This document shows, in pieces, positions 1 to 11,749 of a stretch of DNA of 64,000 nt. How positions within the stretch are numbered: the first letter of the stretch is position 1; each line of letters begins with the position of its first letter. A program made the position numbers and the translations under genes. The DNA lies in contig BCIX01000003.1 of NCBI GenBank assembly GCA_001600095.1, forward strand, positions 1,798,001 to 1,862,000, given 5' to 3'. The DNA is from Bullera alba (lineage: Eukaryota > Basidiomycota > Tremellomycetes > Tremellales > Bulleraceae). The notes under the pieces are model-generated. The model did not search any database. It saw only the letters and a list, made by a program, of their open reading frames with translations, and had not been told where the DNA came from.

Positions 1-3000
1 CACCGATCAACGCCGCTTCTCCCGCTGCCGCAACGCCCTCTTCCACAAACACCACAGTGCCCACACCAGTTGTCCAGTTGTCCAGCAATGACTGGTATAC
101 TCAAGAGTTTACGACAATGTATACCTCTTGGCTGAGGATACAACTCGCCCAGCTGGCTCTGCCGTCTATACCCCCAAAGACCGGCTTGCCTCCCCCGAAA
201 GCCGCGACAGGCATCCTTGGTGACGAGAAAGCCCGCACGCGATGGATGGCCAAGTGGGAATACGGGTATGTCTTCAGTCGACCTTGAAGTGGGGGAAACT
301 GACCGTGTTCAATAGGATGAAATTGCTTCGAGAGCTACACACGCGGTATCTGATCTCTTCGAGATTACTGTGCGCCTGGCTGGCCGACTCGCTAGCCACG
401 GCGAATCTGGCACAGACGGGCTTCATTAGCCAGCTCATTGGCGATTACCTCCCGGACATGGCGAGGCATGTCACCATTGGTAGACAATGTGTCAGATCGA
501 TATGCGCAAAGCTCAAAGAGGTGAGTTGCGGATCGACCTTTATTTAGCATACAGCTTCCGATGGACTGACTCGAGTTCATCTAGATTTGGGTCACGCCGG
601 TTGCGATCGTGGCTATGGAAAAGGTGGTCATACTGCTGAAGACCATTATTCGGGTGAGCTGAGTCAGTGTTACGATAAGCTCCATTGCTGAAGACTCATG
701 TATAGGAATTGTACCTCGCCAACGAATGCGTCCTGCTCAATCCACAGACCTGGGCAAAGTATGGCCATATACTCGAGGCGATGAGGCTACACGCTGTGGA
801 GGGCACCGGCCGAGCTGGTGAATCAGAGGCGGATGGAGACGCTCGGCTAGCCAAGATCAAGGCGCGGAGTCTGGCGCTGGTCTTCCATCCCGTGTCAACA
901 GAAAGCACTACCAGCCCTCGTCGCCAACAGATGGGTGATGTCGAGGTGAGCAGTGATGTTGGTATACAAGAAGCATTCTAATGATGGAGTAGAAACTGAA
1001 TGCCATGAAGGCAGACACCAATATGGCCAACCTCGTAAAATCGTTCTTTGACGGGTCGTCCGCTGCATCCACTGCCAATGTCGATATCACGCGGTTCTCC
1101 GAAAAGGTCTTCATCCTGCTCAATTGGTCGATGGGTCTCTTCCAGCTTGGAGCTCACCGAGCCTATGCGGTGTATACCCTATTGCGGATATGGAATGAGC
1201 AGCACGAGCGATATCACCCCAATGGACCTTTTATCGATTTGTTCACCGTGCTGTACAAATGGCTCGACACGTCAGAGGCCGCAAAAACGCGGTACAATGC
1301 CCAAGCGATCGGTATCGTCTTTGGGGAGTTGACTCGACAGGGCACGTTCTCGTATGGTCGATACCTCAAGACTCTCATTGCACAAGGGTATAGCGCGCGA
1401 TCTAGTCCATCCACACGGTCCCATCACCTGCATCTACTGGCCTCGATGCCTATATTCGTACAGGCGAAAGATCTCTTGCAACAGAGATCCCTCGCGCTTT
1501 ATGGAGACAATGAGGAGATACGCAAAGAGGCAGAAGCGGAGGAAGCGAGAGACATCAAGGCGGCTATGGAAGAAATCAAGGAATACGTCCCGGAGATTTT
1601 CGGCTGGAGTGAATACGGGTCCTGTGTCGGTCGAGTTTGATTGCGACGCTGACCTGCGGCTTAGAGCGGTATGGCAGAAGCGCGTCGTACAGCGAAGCGG
1701 TATCCCATTCTTCAATCTGGTTATCCTCAATGAACCGCCATACCTTCCTTCAGCTCCGATTTTGGTTATATCCAGCGGCAGAAGCGCATCTGAAGCGGTG
1801 AGTGAATGCGCTGTTACTGTTTTATGGTTTGACGACTGATGACATATTCAGTCGAGAACGCCAGCCTCCTATGAACGCATCCACGTTCGCTAGAGTATTG
1901 CAGGTCTTCACTCTGACCAACGGGTTCTCCACCACCGCCAATGTGAGTGTTTTTCCTAGGTGACTTGGCCTCATTCCTGATCACTGAGTTCAGTTCCTCA
2001 TCCAAACTCTGCGATGCTGCGAGGACGAAGAGCTGTTGGATATCGCTGCCGACAGCATTCGCCGCTATGCCGATGTGTGGACTGCCATGGACAGGTGGAC
2101 GCACATTATCGACGCCTTGATGGACAGAAGCTCGGAGCAGGAGAAGAAAGGCAAACTTCATCTCGGCCTGATCACTCTTCTGTCGGAGCTGGGGTCCAGC
2201 GGTCGATTGACTGCCGATGACATGGAGGAAGTAGAAGCTTCGCTGAGAAAGCACCGCAGGGTGAGTGTCTCTGATACCCAGAAAGCAGCATGATCTGACC
2301 TTTGCTTCACTGTAGGATATCGCCGAGCCAGCAGTCGGATGGGTCGACGCTAAAGAGAGTTTGAGCGCCGTACAGGCGGCTATCTCGAGCGGAAACATCC
2401 AGACATCTGTCACTTTGGCCAGTCGCCTGTTATCGCGACACGGACCGTTTGCAGCGTGGTCTCAACTGTGGTGGACGGCAGTGATTGCCGCTATTCAAGC
2501 CTCTGACGGCACATCATCGGTAATCAACGCCGCTCTTGCGCATATCGAGACGCTGGACGATCAGACTCGCGACAGGCTCGACACTGTGGCCACAAAGTGG
2601 CTCGAGGAGTTATCTGTTGCTCAAGCGGAAACTTTGCTGGCCGGAAAAGCATCCTCGGCTCTTTATACGGTACTGCTCAACCTCGTGGCGCATCGTCGAC
2701 TCAGAGTGGTCTCAGTCATACTTGGGCGGCTGGTGTACCCAATATGGAAACACGTCGCCTCCTTGGCCTTATCGTCCAAGCGGTTCCCCACGAAACACGC
2801 CAGAGCGATGGGCACAACGCTCATTCTCACTCAGCACTTTCTTCTGGCTGTGCCTCCAAACAAGAATCTGCCGCCAAACAACCTTCGGCAAGCGCTGATT
2901 CTGCGTACAGAGCGAAGTCGCGCTTTCGACATCAACAACGTCCAAACTCTGATCAAACACCTCCCATTTCTTGTGGTTTTGGACACGGCAAAGAATCGTC

Positions 3001-5170
3001 CGGATCGACTCCATACGCAGATATCCACCCTGCTGCAGGGCTTGGCCGACACGCCGACATTCAATGCCGCAGCGTTCAGACACTTGAATATACTCAAAGA
3101 CGTCTTCCTGTCCAATGAATGGTCAAAACCAGGCATGGATCCGATTCTTGAGACCGCAATGGTCGAAGCGCTCAAGCAGATCATGTCGCAGAGCTCGCCA
3201 GGTGAGTATTTTCCATAGTCTCTTGCTGCATCGTTGGAGTTGTCGAGCTGAATTGACGCGCTTGTAGGCTCCAGCAGTGATCTGCATGACATCGCGTCGC
3301 TCAATTCCGGCCCCGGTATGAGTGATTGGAATTGGACGTCGATAGTGCTTTCCATGCGGGTCGAGTTCAAGCGATTGGCACTCCGCATCGAGAACGGCGA
3401 CAATGCGGCGGAAGCTAGAAACACATTGAATCAGCTCGTGCACGCCACCCTGGACAGAGAAACGAATGCCGATGACACGGACCTGCTCTGCGAGACGTTC
3501 CGAGGAATCGAGCCCGTCGCTGCACAAGAGGTATGGGATTGTATCCAAGCAATCTGATATTATGCTTATTCGATGACAGATCGTTGCTGTGGGCCTAGAG
3601 AGACTCGCGACACTTCTCTCCCAGATGATCAACGCGGAGAGTCGTACGCCCCTCGTCATCTCGGCAAAGGCCATCGATCATCTACTGCGCATTCTCAGCA
3701 GTGCCAGCCTCGCCTCGTCGCCGTCCACGGGCTCGAGCTCACAAGCTCAGATCTCTGATCAGTTCGTCTTTTCCGCCCGTCATGCTTTGTTGGACCTCCT
3801 CTCGGTGGCACTACAAGCTGTGGAGAGGCAACTGACGCCAGAGGTTGGATCGCCGATATTCGTGGAGCCGCCCAAACCAGGAGACTTACTGGAAGCAGTG
3901 GTCAAGCTGCTCACGTTCACCTTGGGCATTCCGATCTTGGACAATGGCCTGCCGTCGACGCCTCGTCCTGATTTCGGAAGACTGGCTTCATCCCTGCTTA
4001 GAGTCATAGTGGCGTTGGTGCATTGCCACGACAAGACCATAGACTATCTGGTCGACATCCTGATCTTCGTCATTGATTGTGAGTACCGCACTAAAGCAAA
4101 GGGAGCTCTGTGGGTTGACTGAGATTGTAGCTGCACCACCTGCATCTAGAACATGGGTGCACAATGCGCTAATGCAAGAGACCTCTTCCTTGGCAAACCT
4201 CTCCAAGACCCTACCCCTCCGCTCCTCTATCGCAGCGGCATTGCCAGCGGTGTCACCCATCAGAAGACCGGTGGCTATTGCCTCTGGAGCTCCCGATGAA
4301 TTTGGTTTCGACAACGTGTCCACGCTCGATGACAGACCGTGGGAGCTGTTCGAACAGTTGCTCCCTGCACATCGACAGGCCAAGCACGGAGAGGAATTTC
4401 TCGCTTCAAGGCCGTACAAGGATACTGCGAGTATACCCATGGCTCTATTCGACCCTGTCATCAAACGCGACCTGGTGGGCGACACTCCCACCTTGGAAGA
4501 CGACTCTCCTAGCAAGGCCACGACGGACGAATCTCCGACCACACCATCTGCCGATGACAAGACGCCTTGGCTGGATTACGCATCCGAAAGGAGTCTCGGT
4601 GACGGTCTCGCTGGAGAGCCAGTGAATGTCAAGCAGATCTCGACGTCACTCTTTGCTGGGCCAGAAGAAGCTACCGTCGAAGACGACATTGTAATCCATC
4701 ACAATCCTCCTCGAAACGGTACTGCTGTTCAAGACCAATCCCCCCGAGGGGCTGGCTCAATTCTCAGCGCATTGTCTCCGTCGGGCAGTATCACCACCCC
4801 CAACCGCCCGAGAAGAGCTTCTACCCGATTGGCCAGCACATCCCGAGCGTCTCAAGGCACTGGGTCGAATCGTGACCCCATCATGCTCGACGATGACGAC
4901 GACGATGATCACGATGACGAGATCCAGATCAGAAAGCCAAGCAAAGGGAAAGACAAGGAGAAAGAAGCTGTAGAGGTGGATAGTAGTGAAGCCGAGGAGT
5001 GGGAGGCGCTCGCCCCAGCGAACAAACGACACAAATTGGGAGGCAAGACGACTGGTGGGAAGACCACGAGGAAGACGACTGGAGGGAAAAGTGTGCCGAG
5101 AAAGGCCACCGGGGGCAAGAGTGCGAGAGGTACGGGAGGCAAGTCTGTTAGAGGGGGCAAGAGGCGTTGA
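1..5170 (+). CDS. MED12: Mediator complex subunit 12 (MED12/SRB8), 5'-truncated by window edge
   Basis: This is the middle and C-terminal part of MED12, the scaffold of the CDK8 kinase module of Mediator, a nuclear regulator of RNA polymerase II. The reading frame is open from base 3, so the start lies outside the window. The stretch after the first intron (about 266-315) reads KWEYGMKLLRELHTRY and then CAWLADSL, which fits the MED12 pattern of a WEY motif followed by a helical LCEWL-like segment. HRAYAVYTLLRIW near 1160 is also MED12-like. About ten short introns interrupt the gene. The tail (about 4860-5167) has an aspartate run (DDDDDDDHDDE) followed by basic repeats of the GGK type and ends in GGKRR. 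The stop is at 5168-5170. Identification rests on family-like motifs over a divergent protein, so exon joins are approximate. Confidence 0.75.
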
Positions 5171-7618
5171 GAGAGTTACAGAGAGATTTCAGATCGAGGT
5201 GGTGGTACTCATTGTACGTGAGGACGCGAACAAATCGACCCAGCGACAAGATCCGGTACCCTCCAGTATCATACATACGTCGTCTGTACTGTACAGCTTG
5301 GAATGCCAAAAAAGCTGCCCTCTACTCCCGTGTCAAGGTGTCGATGCGGAGAATGCCTGGCTCCTAGATACGCCATAAGATGTGGCCAAGTCTGGCAGAA
5401 TCTTGGCCCTGTTTCAACTAAACACGGGGGCGTCTTCGCTTCCGGTGTCGATCCTTGTTGATGAGATGTAGGACGATCGCGCGATGATGTCCGTCGATCA
5501 CGCAGATCACTTGACGTCTCTATACTGTTTCCCTCTAGGTGGATGGGCACTGGAAGAGTCCGCGTCAGAGACGGTTGCAAATATCATATCCGCCACTCAC
5601 ATAAACCCCGGCTTGACGCTCGGCACCGTCTCACCGTCTTTTGGGGGCAATAGGGCGTTTGTGACCTCGATAGCAGGGCCATTACCACATCTACACTCGA
5701 GTGAACGATAACCAAGTCAGTTAGTCACTCTCGCTACCACATCCATGGTACAGGAGGAAAGGGACGAGGCGAATGTGTACTCGTAGGTTAAGCGGCGCTT
5801 TTCGATAATTGCCTTCCGAGACATTTCTCACGGTCATATTGTGTCTGGAATATGGAGATAAGGAACGAGAATCTTCCTTCCTGGACAAGGTTCAATTAAG
5901 GATAGGTAAGTCACCTGTCCCGTGGGAAACGAACAACCACTGCCGCCTCCGCCTATCCCCGCAGCCTCACCAACGTGCCCCAGCTTGAGATCAAGCATGC
6001 AGACGCCAAGCTTCTAGAAGGATGGTGGTGGACCCAGGTGGACCCCCGTGTGAGCCTGCGGCAAGAACTTACTTTCGGAAGACTCGTTCCAAGGGCCAGC
6101 ACGTGAACCTGCCGCCTTCGGGAGAGCATTCGTATTGCGTAATGGCGAACAGAGAGCACGGCGTAGAATCGTCACTTGCGGAGGACATGGCGATATGAGA
6201 TGAGTGGTGAGAAGGCGAGGCGCACAGAGGCAAAGAGAAACGGACAGTCGATTGAGTCGAGGAGTCGAGAACGGATGATCGCGCAGGGGTGCGCAAGGCC
6301 CAAGGTGGAGGTCGCGACTCTCGCGGATCACAATTGATTCCGCTACTTTGACCCTGATGGTGGCAAGAGTCCTTGTGATGGCGAGCGAGCTATGAACGAC
6401 AGCGTACTCTACTAGCGACCATCCATAACGACATCTATCTCAGCTACCACTCGTCTACCCCACAACGACCAGTGCACGTTTCCATCTGTCCCTGAACCCA
6501 TGATAGCGGCTCGAAACAGAGTTGAACTTCAAGGTCCACTTTGGAAAAAGCCCAGCCAGTCGAGATTGAAATGCTCATGGGAGTGGGGGGAGCGAGCAGG
6601 GGATGCAGGAACCACAATAATGATTCCCAGCAGTCCCTGGGTGGGTCTGTCTCAGGCACTCCTACTGCGTCCATTCGTCCTTCGTTGGGATAGCTCAGAG
6701 CTGCTCAGAGTCACGCCTGTTCGTTTCGCGCGGGTGACGGCGGAAGAGGGGGGCGGAGGAGACAATGATGTTTCATCTTCGTTCTGGGCTTCCTTTCTTT
6801 TCTTTCCATCTTGCTTCTGTGCCTTCTTCGGCCGTCGCTTCTCACCACCACCACCACAGTGCTCGCGGGTCTATGCAGCGGCCAAGGCGTGCCGCCTCCT
6901 TCCCACCGTTACCATGCTCACAACGCCAGTTTGTCAGTGCGGTTCGATCGTATCATCTCATACCCACGCACCCTCAAACCTTGACCCGGGTGTCTCGACT
7001 TTAGATCGAATGCAGTGGTCGATGCCTGAGCGTCGCCTGACAGAAAGGCGGCTAGTGATGGGCAAGGGTTTGTTGTTGCAGGTCATAGCATGACTACATT
7101 AACAGCGCTCTGGCCAGCAGTCAAGCATACCTCCCCCCCCAAGCTCAACCCTTTGTTCTTTGCGATCCCACTCTGCAGGTCCAGAGTGTGATCGGGGCGA
7201 CCAGTGCACACATAGGGTTGACACACACACCGACACAACCATCGACACCTCGTATCAGCCCCATCTTTGTTCTCTGAAACGGACCAACAAAAGGCGAACA
7301 TTACGACTTGATCGCTCGACATTCACTGCTACGGGATACATACATACCTTTACAACACCTTCTCCCACCTTGTCAATAACCACCCTATTGTTCTCTCCTG
7401 TACTTCTGACACGCACAAACCACGCTCCCTAAAGACAATCAGCATCGCCTGGACGATCAACAGCACGGCGATAGAAGCCACAGACCTATAACAACGTCAA
7501 CCCTCTCGATCGTCACTCTACCTTTCTCTCTCTCAACTCTCGACGGTGGTCCAGCACTCTAGGTCAGTCTACGACTGCAAGCACTGCCAACAGTCTCATC
7601 CGACACTGCATCAAAGAC
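5171..7618. other. Long intergenic/leader region without a convincing gene
   Basis: About 2.4 kb between MED12 and the next gene. Only short open frames occur, none with recognisable protein sequence or a plausible splice pattern. The distal part is rich in C and T, with a run of nine C near 7132-7140, repeated CAC triplets near 6841-6856 and CTCTCTCTCAA-like stretches near 7525-7545. Such tracts are typical of fungal promoters and long 5' leaders. It probably holds the 3' UTR of MED12 and a long promoter/leader for the downstream gene. Confidence 0.5.
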
Positions 7619-7691
7619 GTGAGTAGGCCTTTGCAATTTGGTCGCGTCTCGATTGCGCGTCGCCATTGTCATATAGCTGACACGTATCCAG
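7619..7691 (+). other. Probable 5'-UTR intron
   Basis: A GTGAGTAGG donor at 7619 and a TATCCAG acceptor ending at 7691 bracket 73 nt with a CTGAC branch-like sequence about ten bases before the acceptor. The ATG of the next gene lies 11 bases after the acceptor. This is the standard intron architecture seen throughout the window, here placed just upstream of the start codon. Confidence 0.6.
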
Positions 7692-7702
7692 TCTGATTCG
7701 AA

Positions 7703-9433
7703 ATGACCCATCTGCACCCATTCTCCGCTGGTTTTATCAGTCGACCCGTCTCACCCACTTCGCAGCCCCATCTCTTCTTCACCTCATCACAGTCCCTGCC
7801 ATCCCCAATCAAGGCTGCTCGAGCACGTTCGATGATCAACGAGAAGAAGAAACCTCTCCCAGTTAGCGTCCCCATCTCCTTCTCGCCATCCGTGTCACCG
7901 AGTCCATCCAACTGGTCCACCGCGACTGCACACTCGGCCTCTTCTTCCGGCAGATCCCCATCGAGTCGACTGCGAGGATCCCCCAGGCCGGATACACAAT
8001 CAAAGCCACACTACATCCCCAATCCTTCGATCTCCCCCAGCAGCGCGTCCTCTGCCAACAGGTACAGGCAGCACAAGCTGGAACGAAAGAGGCTGTTCAA
8101 GATCAACTCGTCCAAGAGTACGACCGAGCTTAGACTCAAGAAGGCGGGGTTGTCCACTGTCCAGGAGGAAGCGAGCTCCGGGGACGAAGTGAGCCAAACC
8201 AACTCTCACACCAACACTCCTTCCCCGGTCTACCTCTTGCCGAGCGCCATGGCTTCCAGTCAGGCACTGTCACCCTCGCCAGTCCGAGAACACGTCTCTT
8301 CTGACGACATGGATAGCGACGGCGGTAGGAGGCGATCCTCTTGCGACTCTGACAACACTGTCGATCCGCAGCTCGAGCTCACTACTCCCCAGACCGAGGA
8401 CGAGGATCCGTTCAACTACGACAGTCTTTGGGAGACGGTCTCTCGATCGATCAACACTGCCAACCAGCCCCGATTGTTCCCCAGCGCGCCCTTGCAGCCG
8501 TCGGCCCTCGAGCCTTACACTGCCGGTCCAAGCAAGACGCACCGACCTCCACCGCTCGACCTCTCTTCGAGTGCACCCAGGTCTCGAGCCTCTTCAGGGG
8601 AGACGACAGCAGCCGGTCTGCTTTCTCCCATGCCGATCCTCTCGCCTGGTGTTTACAAAGCTCGAAAGAACGGTCACTCGCACTCGAACTCTACCAAATC
8701 TAAAAGCCAGTCGGTCAACGTCAACCTCGAGTCGGCACTGGGGGAGCTACTGGCCTCCTGCGGGTTCGAGCAGGACCCCGACAGCAGCGATGACAATTGG
8801 TCACCCGACAGCTTCTCATCTTCGCCCAGGCGAGTGCTCGACTACTCAACCATGCCACTCCCGCCAGTCCCGCACGCCAGCCAACGCGACCTCTCTGTCA
8901 TGATGTCTTTCCCGCTTCCACCGGCTCGACCTACCCGCCTACACGACATGGGTCTCGGTGCCCACCCATCCCCTGCCTACGGCCCAAGTCAACAGGATGT
9001 CGCGTACGACGTCGACACTTCGCCGAGCGTCGCGTCGCCAAACCTCGTCACGCCCACCACGCCTCTTAACAACACTTGGGCCGCGCCATCTGGCGGATTG
9101 GGTGGCCTGAACATCGATCTCGGGGGTCACCGACTGGAATCGAGTTTCCCATCATGTTCCTGGCGATCAACCACACTCGAGAGCAACCACTCTTTCCTCC
9201 AATCCCTCTCTCGAGGCGAGAACCCCCTGCCGAGCGCCTACCCACAAGCTGGCAGATCCATCAGGACACTCAGCTCCAGCAGCGGACTTCAAACTCCAAC
9301 CAGCCCCTACTCGTCCAACGGCAGTCTCCTCAGCGGCAGGACCGGAAGCAGCAAGAGCAGCAGGAGCAGCTCCAGCGGCAGACTTCCCAAACGAGCAACA
9401 CTCCCGGAGATGTGGAAGAACAGCAAGGTGTGA
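7703..9433 (+). CDS. Serine/proline-rich protein of unknown function
   Basis: Uninterrupted 576-residue frame, a rarity in this intron-rich window. I recognise no catalytic domain. The protein is dominated by serine, proline and threonine, with many SP/TP dipeptides (potential proline-directed phosphorylation sites) and is probably largely disordered. A short basic, more ordered segment near residues 115-145 (HKLERKRLFKINSS, then TELRLKKAG) could be a conserved motif. Two acidic patches follow (near SGDE and DEDPF), and the C-terminus is basic and hydrophobic (PKRATLPEMWK). The start codon follows a spliced-looking leader, and the gene has the longest upstream region here, suggesting a regulated gene. 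A signalling or transcription-associated role would be a guess. Confidence 0.7.
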   Translation: MTHLHPFSAGFISRPVSPTSQPHLFFTSSQSLPSPIKAARARSMINEKKKPLPVSVPISFSPSVSPSPSNWSTATAHSASSSGRSPSSRLRGSPRPDTQSKPHYIPNPSISPSSASSANRYRQHKLERKRLFKINSSKSTTELRLKKAGLSTVQEEASSGDEVSQTNSHTNTPSPVYLLPSAMASSQALSPSPVREHVSSDDMDSDGGRRRSSCDSDNTVDPQLELTTPQTEDEDPFNYDSLWETVSRSINTANQPRLFPSAPLQPSALEPYTAGPSKTHRPPPLDLSSSAPRSRASSGETTAAGLLSPMPILSPGVYKARKNGHSHSNSTKSKSQSVNVNLESALGELLASCGFEQDPDSSDDNWSPDSFSSSPRRVLDYSTMPLPPVPHASQRDLSVMMSFPLPPARPTRLHDMGLGAHPSPAYGPSQQDVAYDVDTSPSVASPNLVTPTTPLNNTWAAPSGGLGGLNIDLGGHRLESSFPSCSWRSTTLESNHSFLQSLSRGENPLPSAYPQAGRSIRTLSSSSGLQTPTSPYSSNGSLLSGRTGSSKSSRSSSSGRLPKRATLPEMWKNSKV

Positions 9434-9668
9434 TCCCTCAAGCCACCTTGTCTCGTATACTGTAACACTATAACGAAAGAACAATTTTGGGCATTCCCTC
9501 GTCAGAACTCGTATACTCGAAGAGTCGTATCAATAGAATTTGTAGGTAAACCTGTAGCAAAGTCTTCTGTCTGTTTGCCATCTCGTATCACACTGAACAT
9601 CTTAACATATTATGCATTTTCCCTCGACCATCACAAGCTTCGGGCTCTGAACCTGCTCCTAGCGGGGA

Positions 9669-10731
9669 TCAACCCTTGAACTCGTACAGACCCCCCTCCC
9701 TGTCAACGACGTCAAACTCGTATTGGTCCAGCACCTCCCCTTCGAGATCGGGGTATGTCATCTTTGCCTGGAACTTGTCTCCTGCATTCAGTTGTCCAAC
9801 GCCCTTGGGAGTTCCAGTCAAGATCAGATCGCCCTCCTATAATTCCAAACCATCAGTCGCCTTCTATACTGTGTAGGACTACACCCACCTCTAGCTTCAT
9901 GATCGACGACACGAACGAGATGAGATCGGGCACGGGGAAGATCATGTCTTTGGTCGTTCCGCTCTGTTTGATCTGGTTGTTGATGGAGAATTGCAATCCG
10001 ACCTTGGTCAAGTCGCTGATCTTGGATTTTGGAATGAAGGGCCTGAAGGATACGATGGTCAAGATCTCTCGGCTTGAATCAGGACACTCTGTGATTTGAC
10101 TTACCCGATGGGAGTGAATGTGTCGAAGCCTTTGGCAGCGGACCAAGGCAGACCGGCTTTCTTCACCTTATCCTGGATGTTTCTCGCCGTCATGTCGATG
10201 GCCAGGGCTATAGGTCAAGTCCGTCAGCACCCTACATCGCAACACCTAGTCTTGGATTGTCTTGACGCACCGTATCCCGCAATGTACGACTCCGCCTCGG
10301 ACTTGGGGATATCCCTTCCGTTCTTGCCAATCACCACTCCGAGCTCGACTATAAAGTGAGTCAATCAGCAAGTGCTTCATGTGTCCATCCTCGCTTAGAG
10401 CTCCTGTGCGGCAGTCATGGTTAGAAGCACGACTCACCCTCGTGGTGCAGAGTGACACCCTTGGGGATCTCTACGGGACCCTGTCTGACGGGGAGGTACG
10501 ACGAAGTAGGCTTCAAGAAGAAGAATGGTTCTGGGGATCAAGATTTCAGCTCAGAAGACCATCAATGACACTGGTACTCACCCTTGGGGACGGCATTTCC
10601 TAGCTCTTTGGCATGGTCGGCGTAGTTACGCCCAATAGCGATGATCTAGGGAGGAGGGTGAGCTTGAGTCGAGGGGAACACAACCAGTGACAAAACTAAC
10701 CTTTCGACCGGTAGACACAAAGCTTGACATG
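9669..10731 (-). CDS. FAHD1-like acylpyruvase / oxaloacetate decarboxylase
   Basis: Member of the fumarylacetoacetate hydrolase superfamily, FAHD1 branch, which hydrolyses acylpyruvates and decarboxylates oxaloacetate, usually in mitochondria. The N-terminus reads MSSFVSTGRKIIAIGRNYAD, matching the family opening. Splicing gives HHEVELGVVIGK, which carries the E-x-E metal-binding pair, followed by GRDIPKSEAESYIAGY, ALAIDMTARN and GLPWSAAKGFD. Later come PFIPKSKI and the GDLILTGTPKGVG loop shared by the superfamily. At least five short introns interrupt the gene. The stop (TCA on the plus strand) is at 9669-9671. No clear mitochondrial presequence is visible. It shares a 311-bp divergent promoter with COX19. 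Confidence 0.9.
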
Positions 10732-11042
10732 GTGAATATCAGAGGAGTATAGACAGATGAGAAGAGTGAGTAGAGCAGTGTTAGGGACTATATAGTGAGC
10801 CAGGGAGCATGTATCCATCCCATCATCCCATGTGATGTTCTCCTTTCGGTCAGAGCCGACTCGGACGAATAAAGCCGATCGAGCGTGTTGGAAATCTTGG
10901 TCGACATCTTCGCTGATCTTGCCAGTTATACCCCCTCATCCTGCCTCTTGGACCCGCAATATTGTCACAGCATCCCTGTACTCTGAGCGCACATCTACGA
11001 CAGCATCTCTCAGCTCTTCGACACCATATCACATTTGGCGCG
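10732..11042. promoter_or_regulatory. Divergent promoter between the FAHD1-like gene and COX19
   Basis: 311 bp between two start codons facing away from each other, so it must carry both promoters. No specific factor site was recognised. Both products are expected to relate to mitochondria, so shared regulation is possible but not shown. Confidence 0.5.
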
Positions 11043-11594
11043 ATGTCCTTCGGCAGACCTGGAGGCTTTACGGACGCTTTCAAGCCCAGTCCCCCGGCCA
11101 GAGGATCTTTCCCTCTCGATCACGATGGTGGGTGGCCGCGGGCTCTATTTCTGCTACGCAGTCACAGATTTGTGGGACTGACTCCACATGTTTTAGGCGA
11201 GTGCAAACATGCGATGATCATGCACCTGAAGTGCTTGAAGGAGAATCAGAATAACAATGGAAAATGCAGGCTGGAAGCTATGCGATACCTGCAATGCCGG
11301 ATGGACAAGTGAGTCTCTTGTCCAACTGCCCTATACCTATCTCAAGGCATTTTTTTACCTCGTCACGCTGCATCGGTTTTGTGAAATTTGGCTGACAGCG
11401 ATCATAGCGATTTGATGACAAAGGACAATATGGCAAATCTCGGCTTGGGCGATGTTCTACCTCCCGATCAGCAGAGTGCAGCAACAACTATAACCACCGC
11501 TCTAGCCAAAGAACCCATCACAGGTGAAACCCCATCAACATCCTCAGTGCCCGTATCGACGTATTCGACCGCTTCGCAGCAGACCCGTATATGA
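11043..11594 (+). CDS. COX19: Cytochrome c oxidase assembly factor COX19 (twin CX9C)
   Basis: Small intermembrane-space protein needed for copper delivery and assembly of cytochrome c oxidase, imported by the Mia40 disulfide relay. Splicing of three exons gives MSFGRPGGF near the start, then GSFPLDHDGECKHAM. The twin CX9C pairs are both present: C-KHAMIMHLK-C and C-RLEAMRYLQ-C, followed by the conserved RMDNDLM. Introns lie at about 11129-11197 and 11309-11407. After the conserved core there is a C-terminal extension of about 55 residues rich in S, T, P and Q, longer than in many fungal COX19 proteins. It converges on the STB6-like gene, with 155 bp between stops. Confidence 0.93.
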
Positions 11595-11749
11595 CCTTGT
11601 TACTCTCACTCTCGCTCGTTCGGCAAGTTCACGTCACCACCACCGCTCAACATTCTGTATCAATAGACATGCATTTCGAACAGGAGACAACTCTGGGTTG
11701 TCATTATACAACTGCAAAATCAAACAAGTTTGTCTAGTGGTGATATCGA

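Noticed and set aside
5953..6331. Minus-strand frames of 105 and 75 codons
   Set aside because: They overlap each other in different frames and have a biased, repetitive composition; no conserved features.
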